A stretch of 64,000 nucleotides of DNA from the NCBI GenBank assembly GCA_039621445.1, contig CP154956.1, forward strand, positions 52,710,015-52,774,014, read 5' to 3'. The DNA comes from Euglena gracilis (Eukaryota; Euglenida; Euglenophyceae; Euglenales). Positions 32,630-42,513 of this stretch are shown piece by piece. Position 1 is the first letter of the stretch. Every line of letters begins with the position of its first letter. A program made the translations under genes and the position numbers. The notes beneath the pieces are model-generated. The model worked only from the letters and a program-made list of their open reading frames with translations. It was not told the origin of the DNA and did not search any database.

Positions 32630-34764
32630 CTTGGGGGGGCATCTCCTCCCCCCAGCAGTTGGTGAATAGACCCCATTGGGGGGGTACCGACAAAACTTTG
32701 CTGCCTGGCTTTCTGATTGCCATTAATTGGCGCCACCATGATGTTGAAGCCCAGTGGGGTACGATCAACAGACAAGTCAGGTCTGGGTTTACCATTAATC
32801 TCTGAACCCATTGGGGAATGATGCTCCAGGGGGGGTTTGCATAAACTGGGGGGAGGCCCCTCAAATCTGCCTTCAAGGCATCCACCAGCAAAGCCCCTTG
32901 GTGGGGGTATCGACAAACAAACTTGGGGAATTTTTTGTTGCTGGGTGTGCAAAACATGTCCACCTCTGGGGTAATGTCCTGTCTGAAAAATTTCAGAATT
33001 TGGTGAAAGATATGTAGGTTTAGGGTATAATCCCCTGGGTCCTTTTGCTCCCTGGTCAGGGAGTCTGCCAATTGCTCTTTTGTGGGAACCCAAACCACCT
33101 GCAAATTGATTTGCTTTTCTTGGCAATGATACAGCAGGGGTTTGAAAATGGAATTTAGGTAGGGCTTTTTGCCTCCCCATTTTGTTAGATAACTTACAGC
33201 CACTTGGCTGTCCACATGAAGCATTATGGTTTGTTTTGGTTTTGCCAGACTTTTTACTGTCTCCACTGCTGACATCAATTCTTGTTGGTTGATGTGAAGG
33301 ATGTGCAGGTCCCTCCAAAAATCCTGCACTTTTTGGCCTGAGTTTTTGTCCAGCCCCCACCACTGCCAGGTGCTGCTGTCTGAAAACAGATCCTGAGAGG
33401 CCTGGGATTGAAAGGCTCTGCCCACACCTGGCTGCAAAAACGCTTTTAACTCCACAATTTGATCTTTGACCCCCTGGGGAATGGTTAGGGTGTGGTCCCA
33501 ACCCCACTTTGTGTGCAAATCCACCATTTTGCAAAGTTGATCTGTCAGAATTCTGAGAAATGGCATGGAGACTAAATAGCTTCTGACCTGCCCCACAATA
33601 GAGCTGAGTTTTCTGCAGCTCATTTTTTGTGCTGTGAGCACTTTTCCCAGCTCCTTTCTTAAGGATTTTAGTTTTTCCTGTGGGATTTCCAGCTGGCCCT
33701 TTTTCAAATTGACCCACTGGCCCAAATGTTTTATCTCCTGTGTGGGTTCCAGACAGGATTTGGGGAGGTTTAATCTGAAACCTGCCAATAAAAGGTCCTG
33801 CTTTATTTCTGCCAAATGTTGGGCTGCAGTCTTTTTGCTGGGGGCTAACAGCAAAATGTCGTCCCGGTAGATGAAATCTACCTTTCCCTCCTTTCTCCAC
33901 TTCCTTTCCCAGACTCTCATGAGAGTCATAAACTTTTGTGGCAGGCTGCTGATGCCAAAACATGCAGCTTGAAACTGCCAAGTTTCCCCCCCCCACTTGC
34001 ATGCAGACATGTTTTTCCAGGCTGCTGTGCAGTTTTAGGTGAAAATAAGCATCTTTCAGATCTATTTTTCCACAGAACCATCCTTTTCTTAGGTATTGGA
34101 AAATGTTTCCCGTTTTTTTTTCCAGTCTGAACTTCTGGGGGGTGAAGTGGAGATTTAACTGTCGACAATCTGAGATTAATCTTTCTTTTGTCTTTTCCCC
34201 CTCTTTTTTGGAAAGGAAGAAATAAGGGACAAAATGTTTTGCCTCCTCTGGGTGGATTTGCCTGGTTGCCCCTGCACATTCGTATTCCCTCAGAATTTTT
34301 TGGGCAGTCATTATTTCTTGGGGTGTCTTGAAGGGAACTTTTAATGACATCTGAGGGGGGAGGGGGAGATCTGCCATAACCCCTTCCCTTATCAGGTTTA
34401 ATACCTCTCTGCTGGCTCCTGCCTTGACCCAATGGGGGATACTGGCCTGCAGGGCCTTGTAGGGGGGCACCCCTGGGTGTAATGTATCTGGGGATTCCAC
34501 AGGCCCCATCACAGGGGTCCTTCCCCTGGGCTGCCCCATCACTGGGGGCCCCTCTGGGTGCCCCATCACTGGGGCTGCAGCTGGCCCTGCCATAGAGCTT
34601 TTCAAAGACAGGCTTTCCCCCTGTTTTGGAATGATGGGGGAAGGTCTGTGGTGGGGTGGTACATATAATGCTGGGCTGATTATCTTCTGGGGGGGGGCCT
34701 GCCTGAGCCAATCTTGGGCCTCCCCCCCAAGGTCTGATGTGGTCTTGATGGTTTTGGCCACCAC
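32610..34764 (-). pseudogene. RT-RNase H-Dam-like methyltransferase polyprotein of the DIRS-like element
   Basis: A first frame (34764 to about 33990) has a Pro-rich linker and RT fingers (KKEGEKTKERLISDCRQLN, DLKDAYFHLKL). At a C9 run (33986-33994) the frame changes, and 33985-32610 continues with the RT palm YRDD (33870-33859), thumb, and RNase H (DSSTWQWWG, HVDSQVAVSYL, EQLADSLTREQ). A Dam-type N6-adenine methyltransferase-like domain follows, with the NPPW motif at 32837-32826 and LLIVPHWASTSWW after it. The RT active site is YRDD rather than the common Y[ILMV]DD. A G7 run (32633-32639) marks the change of frame into the recombinase. Confidence 0.85.
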
Positions 34765-35549
34765 TTGCCTTCAGGGCCCTTTGGCCTCCAGAGGCACTCA
34801 GTCCTGCTTGGCCCCCATTGGCCTTTTTCTCCAGGACTTCTCTGTCCATTTGCCTCCATCTGGCTGCCAGTGGCACACAGGCCTGCCTGGCCTCCATTGG
34901 CCTTCTTTCCAGGACTTTCTCTTCTCTGTCCTTCTGGGTTCCCAGTATAGGCCACCATGGCCTGTATTTGGCATTGGCTTGCTGCTCCTGGGAGGTTTGT
35001 GTCTGAAATTGCTGGGGGGAAAGTTGGACATACCTTTCCCCAATGGGATCTCTCCAGGCTGGGGTACTGGCTGCCATAGCCTTGCCCCTGGGCCCACTGC
35101 CTCTTGAATAATGGCTGCCATAGCCTTGATTCTGGGCCCCAGGCCATGTTGAATGATGGCTGCCATGGCCTTGATTTTGATTTGAATCCTTTGGATTTCT
35201 GATCTCCCTGGAGAGGCTGCCATAGCCTTTGCTTCTTCCCCTGGAAGGGGAGGAACTGAGAAAAAGGGGTGGAGTCTGTTGGACCTGTGATGGTAGTCTC
35301 CCTGTGTCTTCTCTTCCTGACCACAGTTGTCCATGGTCCATGGCCATCATTTTGAGTGGGGGAGTCTGAAATCTTTGATTTGCTGGGGGGTGGGGGGGTT
35401 GCGATGGCCACGGACTGACGTGCTGCTGCCGCCTCATCTCCTTCTGCAGCTGCTGCTGTGACTTCACCTTCCCCAGCTTCAGTTGAATTCTTGGAAGTTC
35501 TTTGCAGTTCTTCTTGAAATTCAGAGTTTCTTTGAAATTCATTCTTCAT
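34680..35549 (-). CDS. ORF1 (gag-like) of the DIRS-like element
   Basis: 290 codons from ATG at 35549. The N-terminus is acidic and helical; a basic stretch VVRKRRHRETT follows; then a low-complexity Gln/Gly/Trp-rich region with repeated RLWQP motifs encoded by GGCTGCCATAGCC DNA repeats. No zinc knuckle. Position ahead of RT suggests a gag-like role, but no homology was recognised. An overlapping 538-codon frame (35542-33926) is open because of the repeats; I judge it the shadow, though the reverse is possible. Confidence 0.5.
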   Translation of the reverse strand: MKNEFQRNSEFQEELQRTSKNSTEAGEGEVTAAAAEGDEAAAARQSVAIATPPPPSKSKISDSPTQNDGHGPWTTVVRKRRHRETTITGPTDSTPFSQFLPFQGKKQRLWQPLQGDQKSKGFKSKSRPWQPSFNMAWGPESRLWQPLFKRQWAQGQGYGSQYPSLERSHWGKVCPTFPPAISDTNLPGAASQCQIQAMVAYTGNPEGQRRESPGKKANGGQAGLCATGSQMEANGQRSPGEKGQWGPSRTECLWRPKGPEGKWWPKPSRPHQTLGGRPKIGSGRPPPRR

Positions 35550-35554
35550 GGAAG

Positions 35555-35899
35555 AGTGTACGTCCCACCCCGGCTTTTCTACTTAAGGTTTTCCCCTGAA
35601 AAGCCCGTGGGTGGAGTAACCATAAAATTTGCTTCCCTTTTCCCCTTTTGAATGCAAAGCACACAAGCAGAAGAATTGGTGGGACCGCAGTCCCTTATAT
35701 GATTGTGACTTTTGCTCTTTCGAGCTTTGTAAAAGAAAGAAAGAAAACTTCTATTCAAATGGGACTTCGCCCTCAGAATTCTAAAACAGAATTGCAAAGC
35801 ACCAAACCCTGTAACCTTGAATTAGGAACCAGTTACTTTCGCTAAGCTTTCGCTAGCTCTGAGATTCTCTCTTTGTCTTATGGTTTTAACCATGCCACT
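35555..35899 (+). repeat. 344-bp dispersed repeat, copy 2
   Basis: A 345-bp match to 6164-6507, here lying 6 bp upstream of the DIRS-like ORF1 start and in the opposite orientation to it. Flanks differ from copy 1. It may mark the 5' boundary of the DIRS-like element. Confidence 0.8.
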
Positions 35900-36370
35900 G
35901 TGTACGGCCCGGCCGTAGCCAGGTTGTAGGCCGTAGCCCCTTGTATCTGGTACACAGTGCCATGGCAGAATGGCTGCCTGGTACACATCCCCCTCCCAGG
36001 GCTCTGCCCGATTTCCCTTCTGGACCAGGCCAGTCGGGATGCCAGGCACAGTCCCAGGTTCAGGGAGACAGTACCAGGATACCATGGTCTGGTTCCCAAT
36101 TACGGTTACCTTGTTTGGAGCACAAAGCGCAAAAGAATTCTGACGCGCATGCTGTGCTTTGTGCGTCTTCTTACTTGACACCGTAGTGTCCTTGTGGTCT
36201 TGAATCTTCGCGATCAACATGTTATCCACCGAACTTAAGGCGATTCCGCCATTGTGTCTTGGGACGGCGTTGAAAGCGATGATGAAATGCGTATACACGC
36301 TCGAGACTTCGCTCATTGTTTGGGACTACGCCCATTTCAGCCGAAGCTGATTGTACGAGACAGGAAACCC
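35900..36370 (-). other. Region downstream of the gypsy A third ORF
   Basis: Expected to hold the 3' UTR or 3' LTR of gypsy A, but no matching LTR exists at the other end. A minus-strand frame opens at 36316 (MSEVSSVYTHF) and runs about 105 non-repetitive codons before entering repeats near 35990. It may be a small fourth ORF or chance. The 46-bp motif at 35942-35988 recurs at 52710-52755. Confidence 0.35.
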
Positions 36371-39300
36371 TCAACGTTTGTGGGTTTCCTTGAAGTACTC
36401 ACCCATGTGTGGGTCTTGTACCAAGGTCATTTCAGTTGGACGTAAGTCTAAGGTATCCTTGTCAGGATCATCCATGTTGATCCGTGGGATAACCCAACTT
36501 TTGACTTCTTGTATTTCCTTGGGCAGTTCGGTTTTGAGCATTTCAGCTCGCTTGTGGAGGTAAATTTGCAAGTTTTCCCAGAAAACTCTCGGAAAAGTTG
36601 CAGGCCAAATGTAGTAGTTCCATCTTGGATGATTTGCTGGTACCTGTGGTGGCATGCCAGGCATAGCGTTGAAATCAACGTTATGCACGCGGGATGCACA
36701 GGCACAACGGGTTATATGGGGTTTCAGAATGGAGCCAACCCATTCTGAATAGTGTTCGTATCCATGTCGTTCTGGTGGGTACTCAGGGAGTAACCAACGT
36801 TGTGTGGTTTCAGAAACCGTTGAAGGCTTTGTAAACAGTGGGTAGATGACGCGTTTCCAGTCGTCATCATTGAACAGCAGGGGCAATCGCCCTTTTGTAC
36901 ATTCCACAGCCAGTCTGATTCCGCCGGAATCAGTTTGGAAGTCAAAGGCGATTCCGCCGCGCTCAAAAGCATCAGCTTTCTTGAAACTTTTGAATTGGTA
37001 CATTTGTCGTTTCGATTTGTAGTAGTTCAGGAAATCTTCAAGAACTTCCTCGTTTCCGGGTACGATCTTGAGATTTCCGCCATCTGCGGGCAACCATATG
37101 TCTGCCCGTAGGCAGTTGACACAGAAAACTGGTACGTCACGGTCTCTGTCCTCTTCCGACCACCGGAAGTTGTTCAGTTTTCTCCAGGCAAGCATACAAT
37201 CACCACAAATCAGGGCGGCTGTGTTTGGCACGAATTCATTGTGGTGAAAGTTCTTCCGTTTGTTGTCTGCATAACAGACATGCACAGCGGGCATGCTGTT
37301 ACGGATGTTGTGACAGACTGTACAGAGCCAGGTTGTTTGGCCATTCGGCCGATTGTCAAACAGGAATGTCTCCCCAAGGTATTGGGCAAACACTCTTGGT
37401 GATCTGGCATTGTAGAATCGCCAAATATGTCGAACATAGTAATTGTACCTCTCTTCGTTGAAGAAAAGCGGTTGAATCCACTTGTTCAACAGTTGTCCGC
37501 GTTCGCGGGCTAATTGTATGTTGACAATGCGTTCTCCGACGCTCGGCAGGTTGGAGATAATGTCTTCTTGCCAAAGTGTGGCATTATCATCAACCGGCAT
37601 GTTGTCATCTTGTGAGGTCTCCGACGTTGTATCTTGTCGCGTTCTACCTCGAATGGTAGAAGTGACCCGGCTTTTCCCGGCCACTTCGGTATATGTCGGG
37701 GCTGGGGTGGTAGCGGCTGAGGTTTTCGCCTTCTTTCCTGATTTGCTACCACTCCCAGGCGGTGGTGGTTTTGGCTCGTTGTGTCGCTCAGCCGGTTTGC
37801 ATGGTTCTGCAAGCTGAGGTTTGGCTTTGGACTTACTGCCTTTCTCTTTCCGCTGCGGCGGAAGAGGGCGTTCTGCAGGCGATTTTGGAGCAGGTTTGGC
37901 TGTTGGTGTGGTAGTAGTAGTGGTATTAGATGGTACGTCAGCAGCCGTCGGTACCACCTGTTCAGGTGTGTGTACCACTACGGGTGTTGTGTCATGTGCT
38001 GGCGTTTGTTCGACCGTAGTCGATTCGGTTGTTGTCACCGCTTCGGGTGTTTGGACATCAACCGCGTCTGCGGCCAGTGTTGTTGTCGAAGCCGGAGCTT
38101 CTTGTGTGGTTTCTTCGCCAAGTCCCGTGTCGCGGGGACTTCGCGTCGAAGAAGAAGACCTCGATCGCACCATTGCAACCATCGAGGCTACGCCACTTCG
38201 GACGCTACCGAGGACGCGTCCAGCGGCTCGTCCGACTTCAGGTGGTATAAGTACAAAGTCGTTTGGGTCTGTCCATCTTTCGGCCATTTCTTCGTCAGTG
38301 ATTTCTCTTACGACTGGAGCATTTGCCCAGACGGAAGGAACCGTGTCTGACGAAGGTACAGGGGCTATTGTAGATTCCAAAGGCACTTCGGCCGTTGTGG
38401 CTATTGTAGGCCCTCCGGCCATTGGAGGTTCCGTGGGTGCCTCCGGTTCTGTTTCTGGTAATGGTGTTTGTGGTCGTTGCTGAACAGGCGTTGTGGGTGG
38501 CACTTCGGCCCTTAGAGCCTGTTGTACGCTACCTTCTCCGCTTTCAGAATCCGCAGATGCGGAGGAGACGGAGCGTGTGCTGTGTTCATTGTCTGTCCCT
38601 TCTTCCATTTCCTCATCGTTGGATGACGCAGAAGAGGAAACGGATGAAGTGTCTGACGAGTGTACGGGAGTATGTTCCACAGGCATTGTAGGAGTAGGTG
38701 AAGGTGGGGGCAAACGTTCTGCCGAACGTTTGTTTGTAGGCTTCGCTGCGGCTTTGGGTGTTGTCGTTGTAGATGACGCAGCCATTATAGGTTGTTCAGC
38801 TGCAGACTGCGCTGCTTCGGACTCCGGCAGCTGGGGTTCAGGTTCAGGTTCAGGAAGTTTTATACGTGGTCGTAGACGGAAGTTTTGCCATCCGACAAAT
38901 CTGTTTCCTCCCGATCCGCGAGGAAGCCAGTCCAGTATCGGGATGGCCAACCCATCCTTATTTGTACGTTTGCCCTTAAAAAATGGGGCAAAGTCCTCTC
39001 TTCGGAGGGTTTCGCCAAACAGACGTTTGATGTATTTTCGTTTTCCGTCTTCGTCCCATTGAGGCCGAAGAGGGAGGTATTCTTGTGGAAGTGATTGTTT
39101 TGGGTTGAGTAGATTGTAGATTTCCAGAGCATAGGACACCCATGCTCTCCATTGGAAGGTCTGCATATGCAGAAGCATTTGTCGGTGGTTTCGTCTGGCG
39201 TATCCGATTTCCCTGACTTCGAGGGGATTGTGGCAGATGTGTCCGAGTAGTCTTCGTTGTTGTTGGGGCTCCGCCCATTCGCGTTGGTGGGGCTGCGCCC

Positions 39301-42298
39301 TTTGTGCATTTGGGCGGTCGGTTGTCCGACCGCGCACGCCAAAGCCCCAGAAGTCCACGGGGAACTTGTGGTGGCAGTGGGTGCACCAAAGCACGAATTT
39401 TTGTGGGTATGTCAGGTCGATTCCGACCACTTGGAAGTGTGGGCCGTAGTGTTCGTTGAGGAAAATTTGGTAATTGTAACAGAACATTTCGTGTGTGACC
39501 AATTGTATGTCCTTTGGAAGTGGGAATACTTCCCATTGTATGCCTTGTGGTCCGATTTCTCGGATATTGTCGAACATTGTCTTCAGTGCGTCAAGGGATG
39601 ATTCCCATCCGTATTGTAGCTTTGGATGTGGCAAGTAGTGCGCTTTGCTGGCCGGCATTGCAAATGAACCGAAGTTCAGGCAATGGAATCCAAGCCAGAA
39701 AAGTAGTTGCCAGAAACCCGGCAATTTGTCGATGCCATCCTGGCTTTCGTAACAGGAAATTTTACCGTCGAAGAAAAAGCCACGGGCTTTTTCCTTGTAG
39801 AGTTTGACCATGTTGTGATGTACTTCAGGAGCAACAACCCAGGGGTGTTGTTCCTCGTAATGTTCGCGCATAATTGTATCACATCCGTCAGAGATCCAGA
39901 ACAGATGGTCAATCATAAATTGTACGTCCAGGTCGTAACCTGGTTGTGAGCCTTCGCTCTTTCCTTTGCCTTTCTGGCCTTTCTGTCCTTTTGCGGCTTC
40001 GCGCTCTTGTTCGTTCCAACGGTATGCACCGTCTTTTCGGTATGCTCGTGTTTTTCTCCACATTGTAACAGTTACACCAGCGGTGTAATGTCCAGCGATG
40101 TCGTCGAAGGGCTTGTCTGGACGCATTAGATGATAGATTTCTTGTAAAGATCGTTGTACGTTGGACGGGATCGGCAGGTCATCGTTGTCCTGACGATCTC
40201 GTTGCGCGTCCGCGCTTTGTGGGTTGTCGTCCAAACGACGACGTTGTGTGTCGGGCGTTGGACGTGTTTGTGGAGGTGTCGCAAACTCCGGTCCACGCGG
40301 ACGTTTGCGTGCGTCAACGTTGTAGGGTTTTGCTGGAGCTGTTAAATGTTGTAGAGCTTCCTTGTAAGTAGCGTGCTGTGCTGGCGACTGAAACCGAGGT
40401 TGACCCGAGAAAGGTTGTCCCGGTTCAACGGGTTGTGTCTGTCCAGCCGAAGCCGGTTGTGAAGGTACAGGTTGTGCAGCGGTCGTAACAGGAGGTACCC
40501 GTACAGGAATTGTAGATTGTGCGGGTGGTTTTGCGCGTGCTGACTGCGCGGCCTGAGCAGGGGGTCCTGTTCTTTGTATAGGTGTAGGTTGGTTTGAACC
40601 TGCTGCGGATGCGGCAGGCTGAGTGGCAGTCGATTGTGCAGTCGAAACTGCTTGTACCGGTGTTGTCTGTGGTGCCGGAGTAGGTTGAGCTACTGGCGGC
40701 ACAAGGTTCGACGCAGAAGCGAGTTGTTCTGTTGGACCAGGTGGATGTGGGGGTGCATTCACACGTAAAACTTGGGGTAGTGCCCAGGTGGGAATACCCA
40801 AAATTTTGGCGTTTGGTCCCCTTCCATCCATTATCACTCCTTGTACGTTGATGGTTCCCAAATGGGATCCCAGTTCGTAAACTTTGTCGATTGGAAGGTA
40901 TTGTTCGTTCTGAGTTGTGTAAGCAAAACCTCCAGATTGTGGCACTCGTTCATAGTGAATGTTGTCCACTACGGGATGCAGAGGGTGTTCTCCGACAACC
41001 CGTATCGCTGTCGGTTCCGGCAGCGGTACAGCGGGGGTTGTCGGCGGCTGTTGTGGCGAAGGTTGTACAGGTTGCGGTGATTGTACAGCTTGTGGTGGTT
41101 GGGGTTGTACAGATTGTAATGGTTGGTCTGTTTCCATGGTATACTCCGGATCAGGTTCTGCCGTTGTATACTCGTCGCATTCGGTCATTTCGGCCATTTG
41201 GTCGGTATATTGTTCGTCGTATGGCTCTTCGGCCTCCATAGCGTATTGTGATTGTGTGCCAGCCTCCCAGTTCCGGGCAGGCGGCATGCGTGGGGGAGAA
41301 GAAAAACGTTGTTGCGGTAAATATATTGGTTCTTGCATTTGTACGTCACCCATCTCACTTTCTGTGAGTTCTGGAGTATAGCGGCGCATGTGTTCCGCGT
41401 AAGCACCCACTGGGTGCACTCCGCGGAGCACAGGCGGGACCAGGACTCCCAGGTCCCTGAGGGTTACATTGTCTGGAAATCCGGATTCTCCGGGTTGGAA
41501 GAAAATTGTGCCAGCTATCGTACTCTGGGACCACATGTCCCAGGTGGCGATAGGTGTGTTGGCGATTGCAAGCAATTGTCGGCAGTAGGAATCCCACATC
41601 ACTCGGATGAAGGGATCCGGTCTGTCCTCTGCGCACATGCGCAGAGCGTTCCGAATTGTATCTGCTGAAGCCGTTGTCAGTTCACCCATGTATTTGGGGA
41701 ACCGAGGCATCACAGAAGCGGCATACTGCGTTTGGGGTTCTGGTTGTGTGGCATACTGCCCTTGTGGAGGTTGTGCGGCATACTGCCCTTGCGACGATTG
41801 AGCGGGGTAATAACGACTGTGAAGTTGTTCAGCCAGTCGTCGTTGTTCTGACACCGCATACTGTTGTTCTACTGTTGCAAAAGCAGCGCGTTGTGCACTA
41901 CTACTGGCCATATCGTATCTCCTGGGGGGCCGCGGTTGTGGCACCGCAAACTGTTCATAGGCAGATTCCGTTTGATGTGGAATCGTGGGTTGAGAGTGTA
42001 AGCCACCAAGTGTAGTTTGTTCTGGGGCAACATGCGGAATCGCATGTTGAGTTACAGGAGGATTGGCCACTACGGGCCTTGCTGCCGAAGCAGCTTGTAC
42101 ATGAAGGGCTGCCACTACGGGCCTTGCTGCCGAAGCAGCTTGTACATGTCGAACGGGGACTTGCTCTCCCCGAGGGAGTACAAGTCCTCGTCCTCCCGAA
42201 GGAGGTTGTGGGTAAGGGGGTCCTCCCGGAGGAGGTTGTCCAGGGGGAACATACGGTTGGGAGGATGGGGGACCAGGTCCCCTTCCTCCAGCATCCAT
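36371..42298 (-). CDS. Third ORF of gypsy A, ~1,975 aa, function unknown
   Basis: Start chosen at ATG 42298 (MDAGGRGPGPP), where Pro/Gly/Gln-rich sequence like that of the gypsy B copy begins; the frame is open to 42604 and ATGs at 42358 and 42604 are alternatives. Layout: a Pro/Gln-rich N-terminus; conserved block 1 (about 41710-41300, IRVMWDSYCRQLL); a Pro/Gln/Thr linker; conserved block 2 (about 40150-38900, with LPGFWQLLFWLG, CTHCHHKFPVDFWGFGVRG and RRNHRQMLLHMQTFQWRAW); a Ser/Thr/Pro-rich acidic linker (38870-37680); and conserved block 3 (about 37570-36371) with Cys pairs CTVC, CGDC and CVNC plus HVC and FHH, probably a zinc module. No signal peptide, membrane anchor or envelope-like motif is seen. 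Blocks 1-3 recur in the gypsy B copy at 52756-58107. The family was not recognised. Confidence 0.85.
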   Translation of the reverse strand: MDAGGRGPGPPSSQPYVPPGQPPPGGPPYPQPPSGGRGLVLPRGEQVPVRHVQAASAARPVVAALHVQAASAARPVVANPPVTQHAIPHVAPEQTTLGGLHSQPTIPHQTESAYEQFAVPQPRPPRRYDMASSSAQRAAFATVEQQYAVSEQRRLAEQLHSRYYPAQSSQGQYAAQPPQGQYATQPEPQTQYAASVMPRFPKYMGELTTASADTIRNALRMCAEDRPDPFIRVMWDSYCRQLLAIANTPIATWDMWSQSTIAGTIFFQPGESGFPDNVTLRDLGVLVPPVLRGVHPVGAYAEHMRRYTPELTESEMGDVQMQEPIYLPQQRFSSPPRMPPARNWEAGTQSQYAMEAEEPYDEQYTDQMAEMTECDEYTTAEPDPEYTMETDQPLQSVQPQPPQAVQSPQPVQPSPQQPPTTPAVPLPEPTAIRVVGEHPLHPVVDNIHYERVPQSGGFAYTTQNEQYLPIDKVYELGSHLGTINVQGVIMDGRGPNAKILGIPTWALPQVLRVNAPPHPPGPTEQLASASNLVPPVAQPTPAPQTTPVQAVSTAQSTATQPAASAAGSNQPTPIQRTGPPAQAAQSARAKPPAQSTIPVRVPPVTTAAQPVPSQPASAGQTQPVEPGQPFSGQPRFQSPAQHATYKEALQHLTAPAKPYNVDARKRPRGPEFATPPQTRPTPDTQRRRLDDNPQSADAQRDRQDNDDLPIPSNVQRSLQEIYHLMRPDKPFDDIAGHYTAGVTVTMWRKTRAYRKDGAYRWNEQEREAAKGQKGQKGKGKSEGSQPGYDLDVQFMIDHLFWISDGCDTIMREHYEEQHPWVVAPEVHHNMVKLYKEKARGFFFDGKISCYESQDGIDKLPGFWQLLFWLGFHCLNFGSFAMPASKAHYLPHPKLQYGWESSLDALKTMFDNIREIGPQGIQWEVFPLPKDIQLVTHEMFCYNYQIFLNEHYGPHFQVVGIDLTYPQKFVLWCTHCHHKFPVDFWGFGVRGRTTDRPNAQRAQPHQREWAEPQQQRRLLGHICHNPLEVREIGYARRNHRQMLLHMQTFQWRAWVSYALEIYNLLNPKQSLPQEYLPLRPQWDEDGKRKYIKRLFGETLRREDFAPFFKGKRTNKDGLAIPILDWLPRGSGGNRFVGWQNFRLRPRIKLPEPEPEPQLPESEAAQSAAEQPIMAASSTTTTPKAAAKPTNKRSAERLPPPSPTPTMPVEHTPVHSSDTSSVSSSASSNDEEMEEGTDNEHSTRSVSSASADSESGEGSVQQALRAEVPPTTPVQQRPQTPLPETEPEAPTEPPMAGGPTIATTAEVPLESTIAPVPSSDTVPSVWANAPVVREITDEEMAERWTDPNDFVLIPPEVGRAAGRVLGSVRSGVASMVAMVRSRSSSSTRSPRDTGLGEETTQEAPASTTTLAADAVDVQTPEAVTTTESTTVEQTPAHDTTPVVVHTPEQVVPTAADVPSNTTTTTTPTAKPAPKSPAERPLPPQRKEKGSKSKAKPQLAEPCKPAERHNEPKPPPPGSGSKSGKKAKTSAATTPAPTYTEVAGKSRVTSTIRGRTRQDTTSETSQDDNMPVDDNATLWQEDIISNLPSVGERIVNIQLARERGQLLNKWIQPLFFNEERYNYYVRHIWRFYNARSPRVFAQYLGETFLFDNRPNGQTTWLCTVCHNIRNSMPAVHVCYADNKRKNFHHNEFVPNTAALICGDCMLAWRKLNNFRWSEEDRDRDVPVFCVNCLRADIWLPADGGNLKIVPGNEEVLEDFLNYYKSKRQMYQFKSFKKADAFERGGIAFDFQTDSGGIRLAVECTKGRLPLLFNDDDWKRVIYPLFTKPSTVSETTQRWLLPEYPPERHGYEHYSEWVGSILKPHITRCACASRVHNVDFNAMPGMPPQVPANHPRWNYYIWPATFPRVFWENLQIYLHKRAEMLKTELPKEIQEVKSWVIPRINMDDPDKDTLDLRPTEMTLVQDPHMGEYFKETHKR

Positions 42299-42513
42299 CT
42301 TGAGAAAGAGCAGATAGTAGCGAGTACTGAGCTGTGGGGAAACAGAGAAGTAAGACATTCTATGGTAACATTGTACGCATGCAATCAAATGTGCACAAAC
42401 ACAAAAATATTTGTATGTTTGTATCAATTGTAAAATCAAAATTGTAGCTCCAAGTGTAAAAGTACTTTGTATAGGACCGTAGTCCTTTAGCGAAAAGTCC
42501 TTCGCTAGGGACA

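Larger units (their letters stand above)
31207..35554 (-). mobile_element. DIRS/Ngaro-type tyrosine-recombinase retrotransposon
   Basis: Minus-strand order: ORF1 (35549-34680), RT-RNase H-Dam-like methyltransferase (34764-32610), tyrosine recombinase (32629-about 31735), then an inverted repeat. There is no DDE integrase or protease, as expected for YR retrotransposons. The order RT-RH-MT-YR in one direction fits DIRS/PAT/Ngaro groups. Frame breaks occur only at G/C homopolymers, so the element is young or the breaks are sequencing errors. Limits are approximate. Confidence 0.85.

Noticed and set aside
36371-42298. Third ORF as a retroviral-type envelope
   Set aside because: No signal peptide, membrane anchor or fusion-like segment; the Cys pattern and low-complexity linkers suggest an intracellular protein.
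37210-42433. Long plus-strand frames opposite the third ORF (for example 37821-38483)
   Set aside because: Antisense shadows of a low-complexity Pro/Thr/Ser/Val-coding strand; conserved motifs and homology to gypsy B are on the minus strand.
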